The notes under the pieces are model-generated. The model did not search any database. It was given only the letters and a program-made list of their open reading frames with translations, and was not told where the DNA came from. A program made the position numbers and the translations under genes. From positions 10,080,937-10,144,936 of the forward strand of contig JALGQZ010000009.1 of NCBI GenBank assembly GCA_023105745.1: a stretch of 64,000 bases of DNA. Direction: 5' to 3'. Positions 10,730 to 23,000 of this stretch are shown one piece after another (the stretch's first letter is position 1; each line of letters starts with the position of its first letter). The stretch is from Austropuccinia psidii. Taxonomy: Eukaryota > Basidiomycota > Pucciniomycetes > Pucciniales > Sphaerophragmiaceae.

Positions 10730-12917
10730 TTTGAGCCTGTGAGGTATATATAACATACCCATAAGGCCAAAAATGATTTTATAAACAGTTAATTTTGTAT
10801 TAAACAGAATTTTTAGTTGAAATTAAAATAAAAAATAACAAAAAATAAGTATAACTTTTTTTTGAATAAACAAAGTCATAAATATTATGTCATTTTTGGA
10901 TTCTACACCAAAAATGACCTAGGGTACATCCATAAGGTGTTATACCCAAAAACACTTATTTCTTGTGTTATTAGAAGATTTAAGAATCTCACAGTACTAA
11001 TGTAACTTTTTTAACATTTTTTTAAAATTGTTAAATTTAAACTTAAATAAGCTTAAATTTAAAGTTTCATAAGGTCAATGCAAACTTACCAAAATTTTAG
11101 TTAAAATTGAGGTGTGGTGTATATTTACTGAATTGGCTAAGGATTTGCCATACAGAATGTAAATCCTGCGTGAGCTCAATTTAGAGGGGTTTAAAGCCAT
11201 GGTATGGCTTTAAATAAATAAAAGGGCAAAATACACGCAAAAAGGTATGACAAAGGAAAAAGACCAAATAGAGCTGGGGTACCCAACTTTTTGGATCTGC
11301 AATGAATCAATTAATTTTTCCACCTGTATTGGAGGATTTTCAAACTTACTTAGGCTTTAAGATTAGACTTTGATCCGACCTGAAGGTTTAAGCTGGTTTT
11401 ATCCCAATTTGGACAAGAATTTCAAGCTGCCAAAGGGTAAATCCCAATATGCAAGGCTTGAAATCAAGGTTTTAAGAGCTGTCAAAGCTTAATCAAGCTT
11501 TGAAACCTTAAATAAGCTTAAAACTTTAAAGTTACAAGCATGAAAACCTTATCAAAAGCTAAGGTTTGGTGTGTATTGCTATTTTGCGTGGAAAAATAGC
11601 AATAACTTCAAAAATTCATTAAAAATCCAAATCTTAATGGATTTGCTTGAAATTTTCACACAGCTTACAATTTAATATTATCTACATGTAAATGAAATTT
11701 TAGGTATCTTTTATAAATAGATTTCCTGGTTAATTAACCTGGAAATTTATTCTTTTAATTAATCTCAAAGAAAATTATGATTTCTTTAAAAGTTAATTAA
11801 AAATTGAGTTTAAGAGATTTCTGCTTGAAACTCTATTTTTAAGTTGTTCATGTGATGAACTTCAATATAAATAAGCTTATTTATATTGAAAACTTAAAAA
11901 TAATTAGTTTAAATGAGGATTAAAGTTACATGGAGTTAAGAATAACACTGGTAACTTTAAATTGGAATTAAAAACAAGTTGCCTTAAGCTAAGAACTTTG
12001 TTTCTAAGTATGGTTTTTCAGTTTTGACCTGAGCACGCCCTCTATATTCATTACGAATCATGAGAGCTGCTCTGAAGACATAAAAAGAGTCTTTTCATCA
12101 CTGTTTTTGTCCATCATTCATCATCAATCCAATCATATTAGAAATTTAAACAGGTAAAGTTTTATTATTTATAAAATCTTATTATTAAAGTAATCCTTAA
12201 TTTATTTTATTCTTTATTAATTGTAAGTTAAAGAATTGAAATCATAGAATTCAGATTATTGTTGTATTCATCAATAATATATTTTATATTATAAAATTAT
12301 CATCTTAAATATCTTTTAAAATCCACAAATTCCTCTTAAAAATTCTTTAATCGTTATTTTATTATAAAAAGTTGTTTTATCTTTAAAATGATTGATTTTA
12401 GGCGTGTTTTTAACTTATAATCATTATTTAATATAATAGCTGTTGTTGTTTGACTTGTTGTATTAAATAAATATTCTAAGTAAGTTTTTCACTAAAGTTC
12501 TATATCTTTTTTATCTAGTATTAGTTTTTTTATATAGAATTTTTATTCTATAAGAATTATTTCTGCACAGTGTGTGTTATAATTCTTATATGAATAATAT
12601 TTATATTATTTATAAGTGGTTAATATTCATATTTCCACGTGTAATTGTCTCATTAAGAGCTTTAGACTTCTTATTGTTATAAGTGTCACTAACTATAACA
12701 ATAATAGAATAATTATAATTTATTATAATTATTATATTTTTTTATTATTATATTTTTATAATAATAATTAAATTCATTTTTTATATATAATTATTTTTAA
12801 TAATTATATTTAAATTTGTGGTTATAAATTTTGTTATATTATATATTTCTACTGAGGACAGTCATAGTACTCTTGATTTTGCTACTATTATCAAGAGTTT
12901 CATAGACAAACCTTACA
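10730..12917 (+). repeat. 3' LTR of element A
   Basis: 2,188 bp, collinear with 1135-3306. The first dinucleotide has decayed from TG to TT; the end is intact (CCTTACA). It is followed by the GGAAA target duplication and then the resumed LTR of element E. Confidence 0.85.
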
Positions 12918-13187
12918 GGAAATTTCAAGCCAGTACTATGAAGTGAAAAACTCTTCACTTCCTCTACATGGATTGTCTAGAGGGCTATTCCACCCCATTT
13001 CAGGATAAAAGCAGGCCTTTTCTCCACCAGAAAAGCTTTCCTTTTCCCACTCTTGAATTCCTATGTAGTGAAACCTTCCAAAAAAGGTATATCCTTCAAA
13101 AAAATCAGGTATAATTATAATCTCAATTTTTAGACTTTATTATAATAATCCAATTGGTAAAGCTACACCCAGGGCTTTCAAAAGCAC

Positions 13188-13949
13188 TGTCACAATGACT
13201 AATAAGGGGTAAGGGTATTCATACTTACACCCACTTAAACACCTCAAAGCAGAAAATCCACTGTGTGTATCAGCATTCAGTTTCAGAAATCTTCCTTGCT
13301 GAAACATGCATACAGCCTGGTTCATCAATACAGCCTTTCAATACTTGTACAGGTTGGAATTACCCAATACAGTTTGGATACACCATTTCCAAACTGTATG
13401 ATCACTCAATACCACCACTCCTCTTTTAAAGATCCTGTACAGCCGTACAGGGCCTGAATTGGCCAGACTCAATTCAATCATCAAATCTTCCCATGAAAAT
13501 TCTCTATCTGGATCAGGGCTGGTGATTCTCACATATACCAGCCCCTCTCCCTCCCCCTGGGGACTTTTCCCCAGTTAATTAATTTAGTATATTTATTATC
13601 TTATAATTATTCTTATCCTTCTTTTGGGTATTATAATTATTTGATTTTAAGTTAGTCTTAGCCTTTTTCTTTCTTTGCCTGTACAGTATGAGTTGGGTGG
13701 CCATATCCTTATTAACCCTTCTCTTTCCATTGTGACAGGTTGAAACAGTGGAGTTGGACTTGTTTGTGGTTGGCTCTTTTAGTCTTACTCTTATTATTTG
13801 TTTCTACTTTTCTTATATTCTTTTATTTAGTAATTCATCCCTTCACACTCTTCAGTGTACTCTTTTCTTACCATATCGTGAGGCCTTCATAAGTAACTCC
13901 CAGTTTACTGAGTGCCAGGCCCTCTTCACTTAGAAGAGCCCCTGTGACA
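13188..13949 (+). repeat. Solo LTR G, family unrelated to the others here
   Basis: A 762-bp segment bounded by TGTCAC...GTGACA, flanked by a perfect AGCAC duplication (13183-13187 and 13950-13954). It interrupts the E LTR exactly where the C LTRs are continuous. The terminal inverted repeats and 5-bp duplication fit a solo LTR left by recombination. Orientation cannot be fixed. A 61-codon frame inside (13748-13933) has no supporting features. Confidence 0.75.
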
Positions 13950-14089
13950 AGCACTCACCAACACTAAATGTTTTTATTAAAGCCCTTCATATCCATTAAA
14001 GCTCTTTTATTATCATTTTATCCGTGTCACAGTCATAGTTGAAGTTGTATATCCTATTATTTTCACTTTATCATAGACTCAGCCTAATA

Positions 14090-14443
14090 GTTTGGGGGCC
14101 TGGCCATGTTTTTTTGACTTTTTTGGACCTTTTTCACACAGCAAGTGAGTTTTTTCTCTTATATTCTTAATTCCTGACATTACTGTTTGTCTCAAATAAT
14201 TAAAAAAGCAATATAACATATATCTTATTATTACTTCTTTTGAGTGGTATATAATCATATACCACTGTGCTTTTTATTTTGATTAGCTTTTCACCTGGTT
14301 TATTATAATTTAATCACCAAAACATTTACTTTTGGTGTGTTTTGAATGTTAGAACACTTAATAAGCCATCAATAAATTTTTTATTAATTAAAAAGAACAC
14401 CTCTCTTACTGTAAATAACAGTTTTAGAGGCATGGTTGGGCAT
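14090..14443 (+). other. PBS-like site and 5' leader of element E (first part)
   Basis: TTTGGGGGCCTGGCCATG at 14091-14108 is almost identical to the site in element C. The rest is AT-rich untranslated leader without a credible gene. It is cut at 14443 by element B and resumes at 44504 with the GGCAT duplication. Confidence 0.7.
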
Positions 14444-16262
14444 TGTGAGCCTTAGAGGTATTTTCATATACCCAAAAGACCACAAATGATAAATTAAGAC
14501 AAAATATAAATAAAGTAAGATTATTCATATTATAAAAATCAAAATTGAAATATAAATACAAATTTATATTTAAAAATCAAAATTTTATTATAATTTAAAA
14601 AATAAAAATTACAACAAAATTTAAAATTATGAAAATACATTTTTACTTGTAAAAATTAAGTTAAAATGAATTTTTAATAAAATTTATGAAATTAAAATAT
14701 TTTTGGTATAAAGTTATATAAAATGTATTATAACTTTCTATCCAATAAATAAACATAAAGAAATTCTCACTCCATTGGATTCCTCATAAAAAATAAAGTG
14801 GGGTCACTTCTGGATGAAATTTCTGTAACTCAACTCTAAATAAGCTTAAATTAAGCTTTTAGTATTTTTTGTACAAAACTATGAAAATCTTCAAAAACTT
14901 AATTTAATTTACACCACATGTGGTGTCATCCATCAATTTTTGTGTTAAAATTGAGGTGTTGTGCTTAGTTTAGAAGCTATGAGGAATTGAAGTATTTTCA
15001 ATTGAAATGTCAAAATGTGTGCATGTATTACATAAGTGAACTTTAATTTACATATGAGGTATCAATTATTACAGATGTGTCATTAAAAACTCATTTAATT
15101 ACATATGTAACTTATAATTGTATTACATGATGACAAATTAAAGAAAAAATAAATTCAAAAGATTAATTCTGGGGGGGAAAGACACTCTAGCTCTAAGGTG
15201 GAGCTAGACCCCCAAAGTCCTTGCTGACTGGTGTGGGATGTCAAAATCCACGCAAAATTTCATTAATTTTGGCCTGGAATTGATTCACAGGGTCTGTGAC
15301 TCAATTGATGATGAGGTTTTGATACCAACCAGGGTAGTTTTAACTTCTGCCACGAGGGTAAAACTATCCTTAAGTTAAAACAATGTTAGTAAAGACAGCT
15401 ATTATTGGTTTCTACGCCTCTTACACACATTCTGACGTGTTTTGAAGGATCTAGACCAGGTATTGCTATAGTAATGGCTGATCTAAGGGTCTAAAATAGC
15501 TAAAAATAGCAAAAAATGGCTTAAACAAGCCTTTTTTTGGTCTAAACCAGGCTTCAATGATGCCATAATTGGCTTTTCTGTTGTCAGACTATTTTTCACG
15601 ACTTACAAGAGTAATCTTTACTTTTTTAGTAAGAAAATTGATGGTTATAAAAGAATGTCTTCTTTTCCCCACTTTTCTCTTCATGTTAGAATCTTTTTTG
15701 TTTTATAATTAGTTTAAACACTGTTAAACTAATCAATAAAAGATTCAAACCACCCTTTTTTGAACATTTTGAACCTTTTAACTACGTGAAAAAATCATTA
15801 TAATCATTGTTCGTAACTCTTATAATCATTTTTACCCCTGAACCACCCCAAAAGTGAATCAAAGCATCTTTCATCACTGTTAACTTTGTCACTTTGTTTC
15901 CAAATTCACTCTGGTTATCTTTGGCTGTATTTTCTCTTTAAATATATTTTCAAAGACTTTGTTATTTAATTAATTTCTTGCAGTTCTTTTCTCAATTAAG
16001 TCCAATTGAAATTGCTCTTGAAGAAATTTCTTTTGTAGCCTTAAATATCTCTTGTAGAGTATTTTTGGACAAATCTTTATTGTTGGTAAAAAAATAAATT
16101 TTTAGAATATTATTGTTTTATACTTACAAAGTTCAAAAAAATGGCATATTTTCTCTTTAAGAATACTTTTTCTTACTATTTTTAAATAATTTTACCTTAT
16201 ACAAATTTTGAGCACAGGAAAAGTACTTGATATTTTATCAAAGTTTCATATCCACACCTTAC
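14444..16262 (+). repeat. 5' LTR of element B
   Basis: 1,819 bp, TGTGAGCCTTAG...ACACCTTACA. It matches 42706-44503 with many substitutions and small indels, so the insertion is old. A TATAAAAG box lies at 15646-15653. The same LTR, reversed, forms the solo copy 47618-58913. It shares its TGTGAGCC start and CCTTACA end with the A LTR. Confidence 0.88.
15646..15653 (+). promoter_or_regulatory. TATA box in the B 5' LTR
   Basis: TATAAAAG in the LTR, upstream of a pyrimidine-rich stretch, is the likely core promoter. The equivalent site in the 3' LTR (near 43880) has mutated to CTAAAAAG. Confidence 0.5.
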
Positions 16263-16281
16263 ATTTGGGGGCCCAGCCGTT
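16263..16281 (+). other. PBS-like site of element B
   Basis: TTTGGGGGCCCAGCCGTTA directly after the LTR end, with the same core as in A, C and E. Confidence 0.6.
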
Positions 16282-16411
16282 ATATTTTACCTGTGACTCA
16301 ATTTTTTAATTTTTTTAATCTTTTTTCTTATATTGAAAAATTTAAAAATATATAAAAAATACTTATGAATCAAAAAGTCCTTAAAACCTTTTTATAATTA
16401 TAATTCAGGCT

Positions 16412-17390
16412 TTGTCTTTTATTGCTCTTTTGAAAAACCCTTTTTACTTAATTAATTGGCTTTTTTCATTCATTTTAGTGTCTGGCAACGTGGTAAGACA
16501 AGAAAATATTAAAACAGCCTCCACAGTTACTAGCATTATTCTTGCAAGCACTGTGATTTTTGACCATAATAGCACTGTTATTATGGCTCAGAATAACCAA
16601 CAAGAGCCAATTTCTTCTGAATTGATCAACTTGGATATCAGTAATACTCTTCAGAAAGCTAAAAAGTTTGCAAATAGTACGTTTTTGATGTAAAATTCCT
16701 ATTTTAAACCTTTTTTAATCATAAAATATGCCTTCAACCAGATCAGGAGCAAGCTATAAGCCCTCAAGAAGCTCCCAAAAAGGTCATAGATGTGATTATG
16801 GCAGAAGCCAATCAGATACAGAAGGACAAGGGTCAGTAAAAGACCTCCACAACAATAAATTGTCCAATTCTGAAGCTGGTGACACTATTTTACCTTCAAA
16901 AAGAGCTGAAACTGCCACAAAAAGCCTCAGTGGACATTTACAAAGCCAGCCAGAAGGCTTACAACAATGAACTTCAGCCAAAGAGTACCAGATCCTTGCA
17001 GATCTGTGGAAAAACTGCATGAACCCATATTTGACTAAAAAAACTCCTGGGTCATCCCAACACTTGCAAGTTACTCAATGGATGGCATCCATTGATGGAA
17101 AAGAAAAATATGATTCTTTTTACAGCAGAATGGAGGAAAAGCAACCCTCCAACACCAAAGAAAGTGCCAAGACCAGCCCCAGTGGCCGGCAGCAGCAATT
17201 CCAACGTGAAAAAGCAGCCACAAGCTCAAAACAAGGGCAAATGGAAGGCACCAGCCCCAAAGTCTTACAGCCAGGGATAGAGGATTCCAAAGATTCAGCA
17301 GGATGCCATGGAAAATGTATTTCAGATGGCCAGAACCATTATGGAATTACAGAAGAAGGAGGAAGCCAGATTAAGATTCCAGAAATGATT
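16412..17390 (+). pseudogene. Element B leader exon and ORF1 remnant
   Basis: An open frame at 16412-16693 contains a pyrimidine tract and AG (TTCATTTTAG, then TGTCTGG) that looks like a 3' splice site; element A has a matching TTTTCTCTAG-TGTCTTCC near 4668. ORF1 begins at ATG 16728 with S-T-R-S-G like A. It then changes frame more than once. The basic Lys/Pro/Gln-rich part is at about 17092-17280 and ends at a stop. The tail homologous to A (ENVFQMARTIMEL) runs on to about 17386. Function unknown; not translatable as one protein. Confidence 0.5.
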
Positions 17391-17497
17391 TCTGACATAT
17401 TTGATTCCATCCAAGAGCTGTATGAAGCTATAAATGACGTGGAAAACATCTTTCTGATAAAAATGAAACCATATGTAACAACATTGAAACAAACAAC

Positions 17498-17996
17498 TTG
17501 AGTCTGTGCCAAATTAATGAAACACTTATGTGTTTTGAAAAAGCTTTAAGAACAATTAAAGCTTCCCATAATGATAATTATTTTGGCAATAAAATAAATG
17601 AACAATCTGCCCTTATTAAAGAGTTAACAGACAAATATTCTAAATTCAATATTGATGACATAATTGAAAGAAGAATTAAACAAGCCATAAATATTATCAA
17701 GAAAGATAGCAAGAAATTCCTTGATGACATTTCAAATTCATTTACTGAAGTAAAGACATATACCATTGCCTTGAAAAAGTGTTTTGATGCTTCACAAGAA
17801 GAAGTATCAAAATTATCAATAACATTAAATGAGGTTATCTCTGATAATGCTAAACAAACAGAATTTTGGAATGAGCTGATATATAAAGAGGATAATCATG
17901 AAAATATTGTGATTAACTCTATACAAAGCTTGCAAAATGAATTAAGGAATTCACAAAGGTGTAACAATAGTAAAATGAATAATATTGAACAACTAC
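17498..17996 (+). pseudogene. Element B gag, 5' part (cut by element D)
   Basis: An open frame beginning near 17498 encodes a charged, coiled-coil-like N-terminal gag segment equivalent to the first ~130 residues of the A gag. It is interrupted at 17996 by element D. The frame running into the D LTR to 18064 is fortuitous. The capsid part resumes after 38024. Confidence 0.65.
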
Positions 17997-19981
17997 TGTG
18001 GGAACTCCTCTTGTGTGGGATTAAAATGAGGCAGTACCTGGAGGGGGAAATCACAGGTAACTAGTTTTGAATTGCTAATAACTCCTGTAACCAAGGGTGG
18101 CAAGGGTGTATTGCCTGCCCCTCCTAAAATACTGAACAAAATCTTCCTTGGAGCTCACAAACCAAAATAAAATTAGTAAGTGGCTTTACAACTGCAGAAG
18201 ACAAAATTCAGCAGTCTCAGATCAGACCTATTCAATAAATAATATGAAAAATAATGTTAGTTATTTTGGTTAAATTTGATATTTTAATGGAATACTTGTC
18301 TGTTTAATTTTAATATTTTTTGGTTAAATTGAGGTGAGTGGTTTCTTCTTGGTGATAAATCCTTGGTAGGATGGGTTATTTAAGGTTTTCTGAAAAATTT
18401 TATGGGTGTTGATAAAGGTAATTTTGTTAAGTTAAAGTTTTAATATAGTAAAATAATTTATTTTTTAAAGGTTTGTTATTTCTTTAAGAGTGGTTAATAA
18501 TAAGATAAAACTGTATTTGTTAAATTTAAAAGGTAAGATTCTTTGATATTGGATTTTTAAAGGGATAAGTTATTTTTAAGTATTGATAATGATGTTAATT
18601 TTACTGGATAAAGTATTTTAATAGAGTAGTAACCTTAATCTTGGGTACTGGGTAATTTTTTATTTTTATTTTTAATAATAATAAGATTCCACTGAGCTTA
18701 GCTACTGGGTAATCTTCAACACTATACTTCCACTGAGCTTAGCTACTGGGCAAGTAAATTTACTATAATATACTGGACTACCTCCCAGGTGAGGGATGAA
18801 TTATTCCTATGCTCCTACTGTGCAGTGGATATAAGTTGCATGGGATATAATTTTCATGGGGGGGGATTTTGAAATTTGGGGGAGAGAGCCCCTCTATTTA
18901 TACCTTTTGGGAGCCCAGGAGGCCCTCCATGGGAGCTGTCTTTTTCCACTTTAATTCCTCTTGATTTCATAATGTGACTCCATTTTTGGTGAGGACCTTT
19001 CTTGCATGGGTCAGGTGATTTAAGGTTTGGTGATAATTTTCTCTCTGCACAGCCTCCATTCATCACATGATTGTCTTTTGGTGAACTGATTATGATGTGA
19101 TCTTCTTGGATTTTCCTTGCATGCATGAGGTGATTTCATTTTGGCTGAGGATTTTTTCTTGTGCACAGCCTCTTTTCTGTCACATGATATTCTGTTGGTG
19201 GATGCAGTATCACATGATGACCTTGTAATTCCTTTGCATATGTCCTATTTTGGGTTTGGTAGAAGTGGCTGTGTAATTTATGCAGGTGTCATGTTTGTTT
19301 TTCTTCTTTTTGAACTTTAAAATGAAGTCAGGTGATAATTTCTTGCACTGGTGAATTTACTGTTTTTTATGAGATGATGTGATTTTTGATTTTGACACAT
19401 GCTGTGCATAGTCATGTGGTTGAGATTTAATTGGAATTGTGTACTGCATGCAGCCTGTTGTAACTAGCTTTAGTTTGCATGAGGTGATGAGTGGTGTATG
19501 TAATTATGATTCTGTTTTAAGGTTTTAAGTGGTGTTACTGTGGATATAAGATAAGGTACTCCTGTGGCTGTGTTGTAAATGAATTGCAGGAATTCCATGG
19601 GGTTTGGCTTTGCATCATGTGACCTTTCTATGTTGAGTGATAGGTTGCTGTGTAATTCATGCAGGTTTCCTTTTCTTGCTGCATGAGTCCTGTGGCTATA
19701 AAGGGGTGTAATTTAAAGGGTGGTACCTTGTTTGTTGTAACTAGTTTACTATATGTAACTTGATTTTACATATGCATAATGAAATTGAATAATTTATTTA
19801 AACACATACACTGCCCTTTGGTGCCTGTGCAATGGTTTTATGAGTTAAATCCAGCTTCTTGCTGTAAAATTGACCTTTTGGGTGTAAATTTGAGTGTAAG
19901 TCTGCCTGTAGGCTGGAATTACTGGGGTTTTGGGGTACTATGAGCTTGAGCCTGGTGAAAAAAATGGTATGGAATACCACA
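17997..19981 (-). repeat. 3' LTR of element D
   Basis: 1,985 bp, the same length as the other LTR (36040-38024). Differences noticed by eye: T/G in a TGAAAAATTT(T/G)ATGG context, A/G near 18590, A/C near 18970 and G/T near 19325. A reverse-strand TATAAATA lies at 18895-18902. The 90-codon frame inside is not conserved coding sequence. Confidence 0.92.
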
Positions 19982-19982
19982 T

Positions 19983-19998
19983 CCCCCTCTCCATTTAA
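19983..19998 (-). other. 3' polypurine tract of element D
   Basis: On the element sense strand this reads TTAAATGGAGAGGGGG, one base before the 3' LTR. This is the canonical place and composition for plus-strand primer selection. An identical 16-mer occurs at 24290-24305. Confidence 0.8.
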
Positions 19999-20029
19999 TG
20001 CTGTCCCCAGCATTCCAGGTGAGAGCTCT

Positions 20030-23000
20030 CTATTCTTCATCTGATTCTGTGGTCTCCTCAAATACCTCTTCCTCATTTATTGATTCATCTTCTTCACTTT
20101 GTTCTTCTTCTGTGTCTTCTTTTGTGTTTATCAACTTTCCTCTTGGATAGAACCTCTTTACTTGAGATGCTGCAAATCTTCTTGCTAATTCTGTTCCATC
20201 AAGTTCCTCAAGTTCATATGGTCCATTGTTTACTTGTTTGATTACTCTGTAGGGTCCATTCCATTTGTTTTTGAAAAGTAGTCCCCAATTAGTTTCTATT
20301 GCTTTGTTGTAAACCAGGACCAAATCTCCTGGATTGAGTGGTGATCTTAGTTGATGTGCCATTCTTCTATCCCAATATTTCATTGAGTCCTCCCTTGATT
20401 TTTTGAGTTTTTCTGCTGCTTTCCTTCTCATTTCTTCTTTTCCTTCTAATTGTTTAGCTCTGGCTTCCAATAATTCCTCAGTTGTAGATATCTTGTGCCA
20501 TTCTACTGCTAAAAAGGTTTTTGTTTCAATGTCAATTGGTAATACTGGTAGTTGCCCAAATTGGAGTTCATATGGTGAGAAACCAGTTGTCCTTTTAGTG
20601 GAGATTTTGTCAGCCAAGGTAACCAAAGGTAGATATTTTCTCCATTTTCCTCCATTTTCTCCACACATCTTGACTAATGCATCTTTGAGTTGCTTATGGC
20701 CCCTTTCAACCATTCCTTGAGACTCTGGGTAATAAGGTGTGGTGACTCTGATCCTTGATCCTGCTTTCTTTACTGCATCTTGCAATTCTTTTCCAAACTC
20801 TGGCCCCCCATCAACAGTTACTTCTTTTGGTGAGCCATACCTACATATCCATTCTGAGGTGAACCATTCTGAAACTGCTTTTGCTGTTAATTTGACTAGT
20901 CCAACTGTTTCTGGCCATCCTGAAAAGTCATCTCTGGCCACAACCATATATTTCCATCTTCCAGATTTGATATGGACTGCATCCATGCTTACCCTTTCAA
21001 AGATTGTTGATGTTGCTGTAGGCCTTCCTTGTTCCCTTTGTAAGTTTTGACTTCTCTTTTGGCAGGCTAGGCAAGATTGAACCCATTTCTTGACTGATTT
21101 CTTCATTCCTTCCCACGAATATCTTGCTTTAATTCTTCTGTAAGTTTCATTTTCCCCTCTGTGGCCCATGTTTTCATGAAGTGACTTTAAAATGTAGTTT
21201 TGAACTTCTTGACTTGATATCACCAATTGAGGGTTAGGGTTATTTCTTCTTTTGAGTTGGCCATCTTCCAAGAAAAAGTTGGATGACCTTCTTTTTATCC
21301 TTCTAAATTCTTCATCTTTACTTGATTGTGGTTTTTTCATTATACTTAAGTACTCTTGCATTCTTTTCCAAAATCCTTCTTGTTTGGTTGGTACTTGTAC
21401 TCCTGAAATATTGAGTGAATTTACATTCTTGGCCCCAAATCCAGGATGTGGCTTGATCCAATCTTCTTCTTCATCAAATTCTGGTACATCTTCATCTTCA
21501 TCTGAGTTTTTTGGTCTTCTGGAGAGCCCATCTGGCATAGTGAAAGTTTTCCCTGGTTTGTGTACCAAATCAAAGGAAAATAGCTGAATGAAAGCCACCC
21601 ATCTTGTCATGGGGGCATTGGGTAAGCAAGGGGTGTTGATCATTTCAATTAAAGCCTTGGCATCAACCTGTAATTCAAAATGTTGTCCCCAAAGTATTGT
21701 TTGAAGTTTCTTGAGAATTCTTGCAACTCCACAGAGTTCCAATTTGGGTTGTGAGTATTTTGATTCTAATTTTGAAAAAGTTATTGATTCATATAATACT
21801 GGTCTGTCTTTTCCTTCTTTATCTTCTTGAGTGAGTACTGCTCCTGCAGCAATGTAGCTTGAATCTACTGCTAGCTTAATTTTTCCTGCTCCTTTGTCAT
21901 AATCCAATTTTTTGAGAGTTATTTCTTCTCCAACTATTCTTCTGAGCTTATGGAAAGCTTCTTCACATTTTTGATCCCAGTCCCAGTCAACATCTTCTCT
22001 GGTGAGCCTTCTGAGTGGTGATGCAACTTGTGAGAAGTTTTCAATGAACATCCTTACATAGGCACAAAGACCAAGAAATCCCCTTATTTCCTTCTTGTTA
22101 AGAGGTGTTGGCCAATTTTGAATCTTGTTGATCTTTTTTTTTGAGATTGTTCTTCCTTTGAATGATACAACATGCCCTACTATGTCCAAAGCTGGAACAC
22201 AGCATGCAAACTTTGATTCTGAGATAGTAAGTCCTGCTTCTTCAATCCTGAATAAAACTCTTTCTAAGGTTATGGCATATTCCCATATAAATCTTCTGAT
22301 TGAGGGGTTTTCTGGTAGTGTTTCCTGGTTATAAAGTGATCTTGGTCCTTTTATTCCTCCATCATCAATAAAAATTCCTACACTTTCTGGTATTTCTTCT
22401 TGGAGTATCCAGGTCATTTGGGCTTGGTATACTGCTACTGAGTTGGTGGCTCCTTGGGGTAGTCTTGTGAGTTGCAACCTTCCAAGGGGTGTTTCAAAAG
22501 TGGTGAGGGGTCTTGTAGTGACATCTAATTCTCTTTCATCATATCCTCCCATGATATCTCCTAGTCCATAGCATGCTCTTCCTGCAAATGCATCTACAAA
22601 TTCTTCAATGTGAGGTGGTAAGCCAGCATCCTTGATGGTGACTTTGTTGAGTTCTTGAAGGTCATGGACAATTCTGAGTTTCCCATTTGATTTGGCCACA
22701 CAAAAGATTGGGCTTGTGTAGCTTGAGGTGGATTGCTCATAGAGTCCAGTCCTGATTCTTTCTCTGATTAATTCAGTAAACTGAGGTAAAATTGATTTGG
22801 GTATAGGAATAGGTTTCTTCTGCCAAGGTTCATGAGGTATTACTGGTATCTTGTAAGGTTTTCCATATGAGTGTTTGAGTAATCCTCTTTCTTCTTCACA
22901 GAAAGCTATTGCTTTTTCCCTTAAGGTAATGACATTTTTGAGTAAATTGATTTCTTCATTTGATAACCATCCTGGTGGGCCAAAATTGACTGCTTGGAGT

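Larger units (their letters stand above)
1135..12917 (+). mobile_element. Element A: gypsy/chromovirus-type LTR retrotransposon, inactive
   Basis: It is an 11.8-kb element flanked by a perfect 5-bp target duplication GGAAA (1130-1134 and 12918-12922), inserted in the LTR of element E. The LTRs are TGTGAG...CCTTACA. Internal order is PBS-like site, ORF1, gag-protease, RT, RNase H, integrase, GPF module, chromodomain-like tail, polypurine tract. Pol is broken by several frameshifts and stops, so it cannot be autonomous. The 5' LTR region has an extra partial LTR copy (3395-4114). Confidence 0.9.
125..14089 (+). repeat. 5' LTR of element E, split by element A and solo LTR G
   Basis: The segments are 125-1134, 12918-13187 and 13955-14089, about 1.4 kb when insertions are discounted. 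This equals the C-element LTRs (1,437 and 1,370 bp), to which it is collinear in reverse complement. It begins TGTCAGCCTGTGGCTCAAAA. It ends CTAATA where C has CTGACA, a decayed terminus. The next bases are the TTTGGGGGCC site. Confidence 0.8.

Noticed and set aside
17992..17996. 5-bp target duplication ACTAC or CTACT for element D
   Set aside because: Possible only by moving the LTR ends off TGTGG...CCACA. A 4-bp CTAC duplication with perfect ends is simpler.
18854..19126. 90-codon frame present in both LTRs of element D (also 36897-37169)
   Set aside because: It is duplicated only because the LTRs are. Its position over the TATA box and start region argues against a gene.
20403..22334. Several forward-strand frames opposite the element D pol
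   Set aside because: They are antisense shadows of an intact reverse-strand gene and have no conserved motifs.
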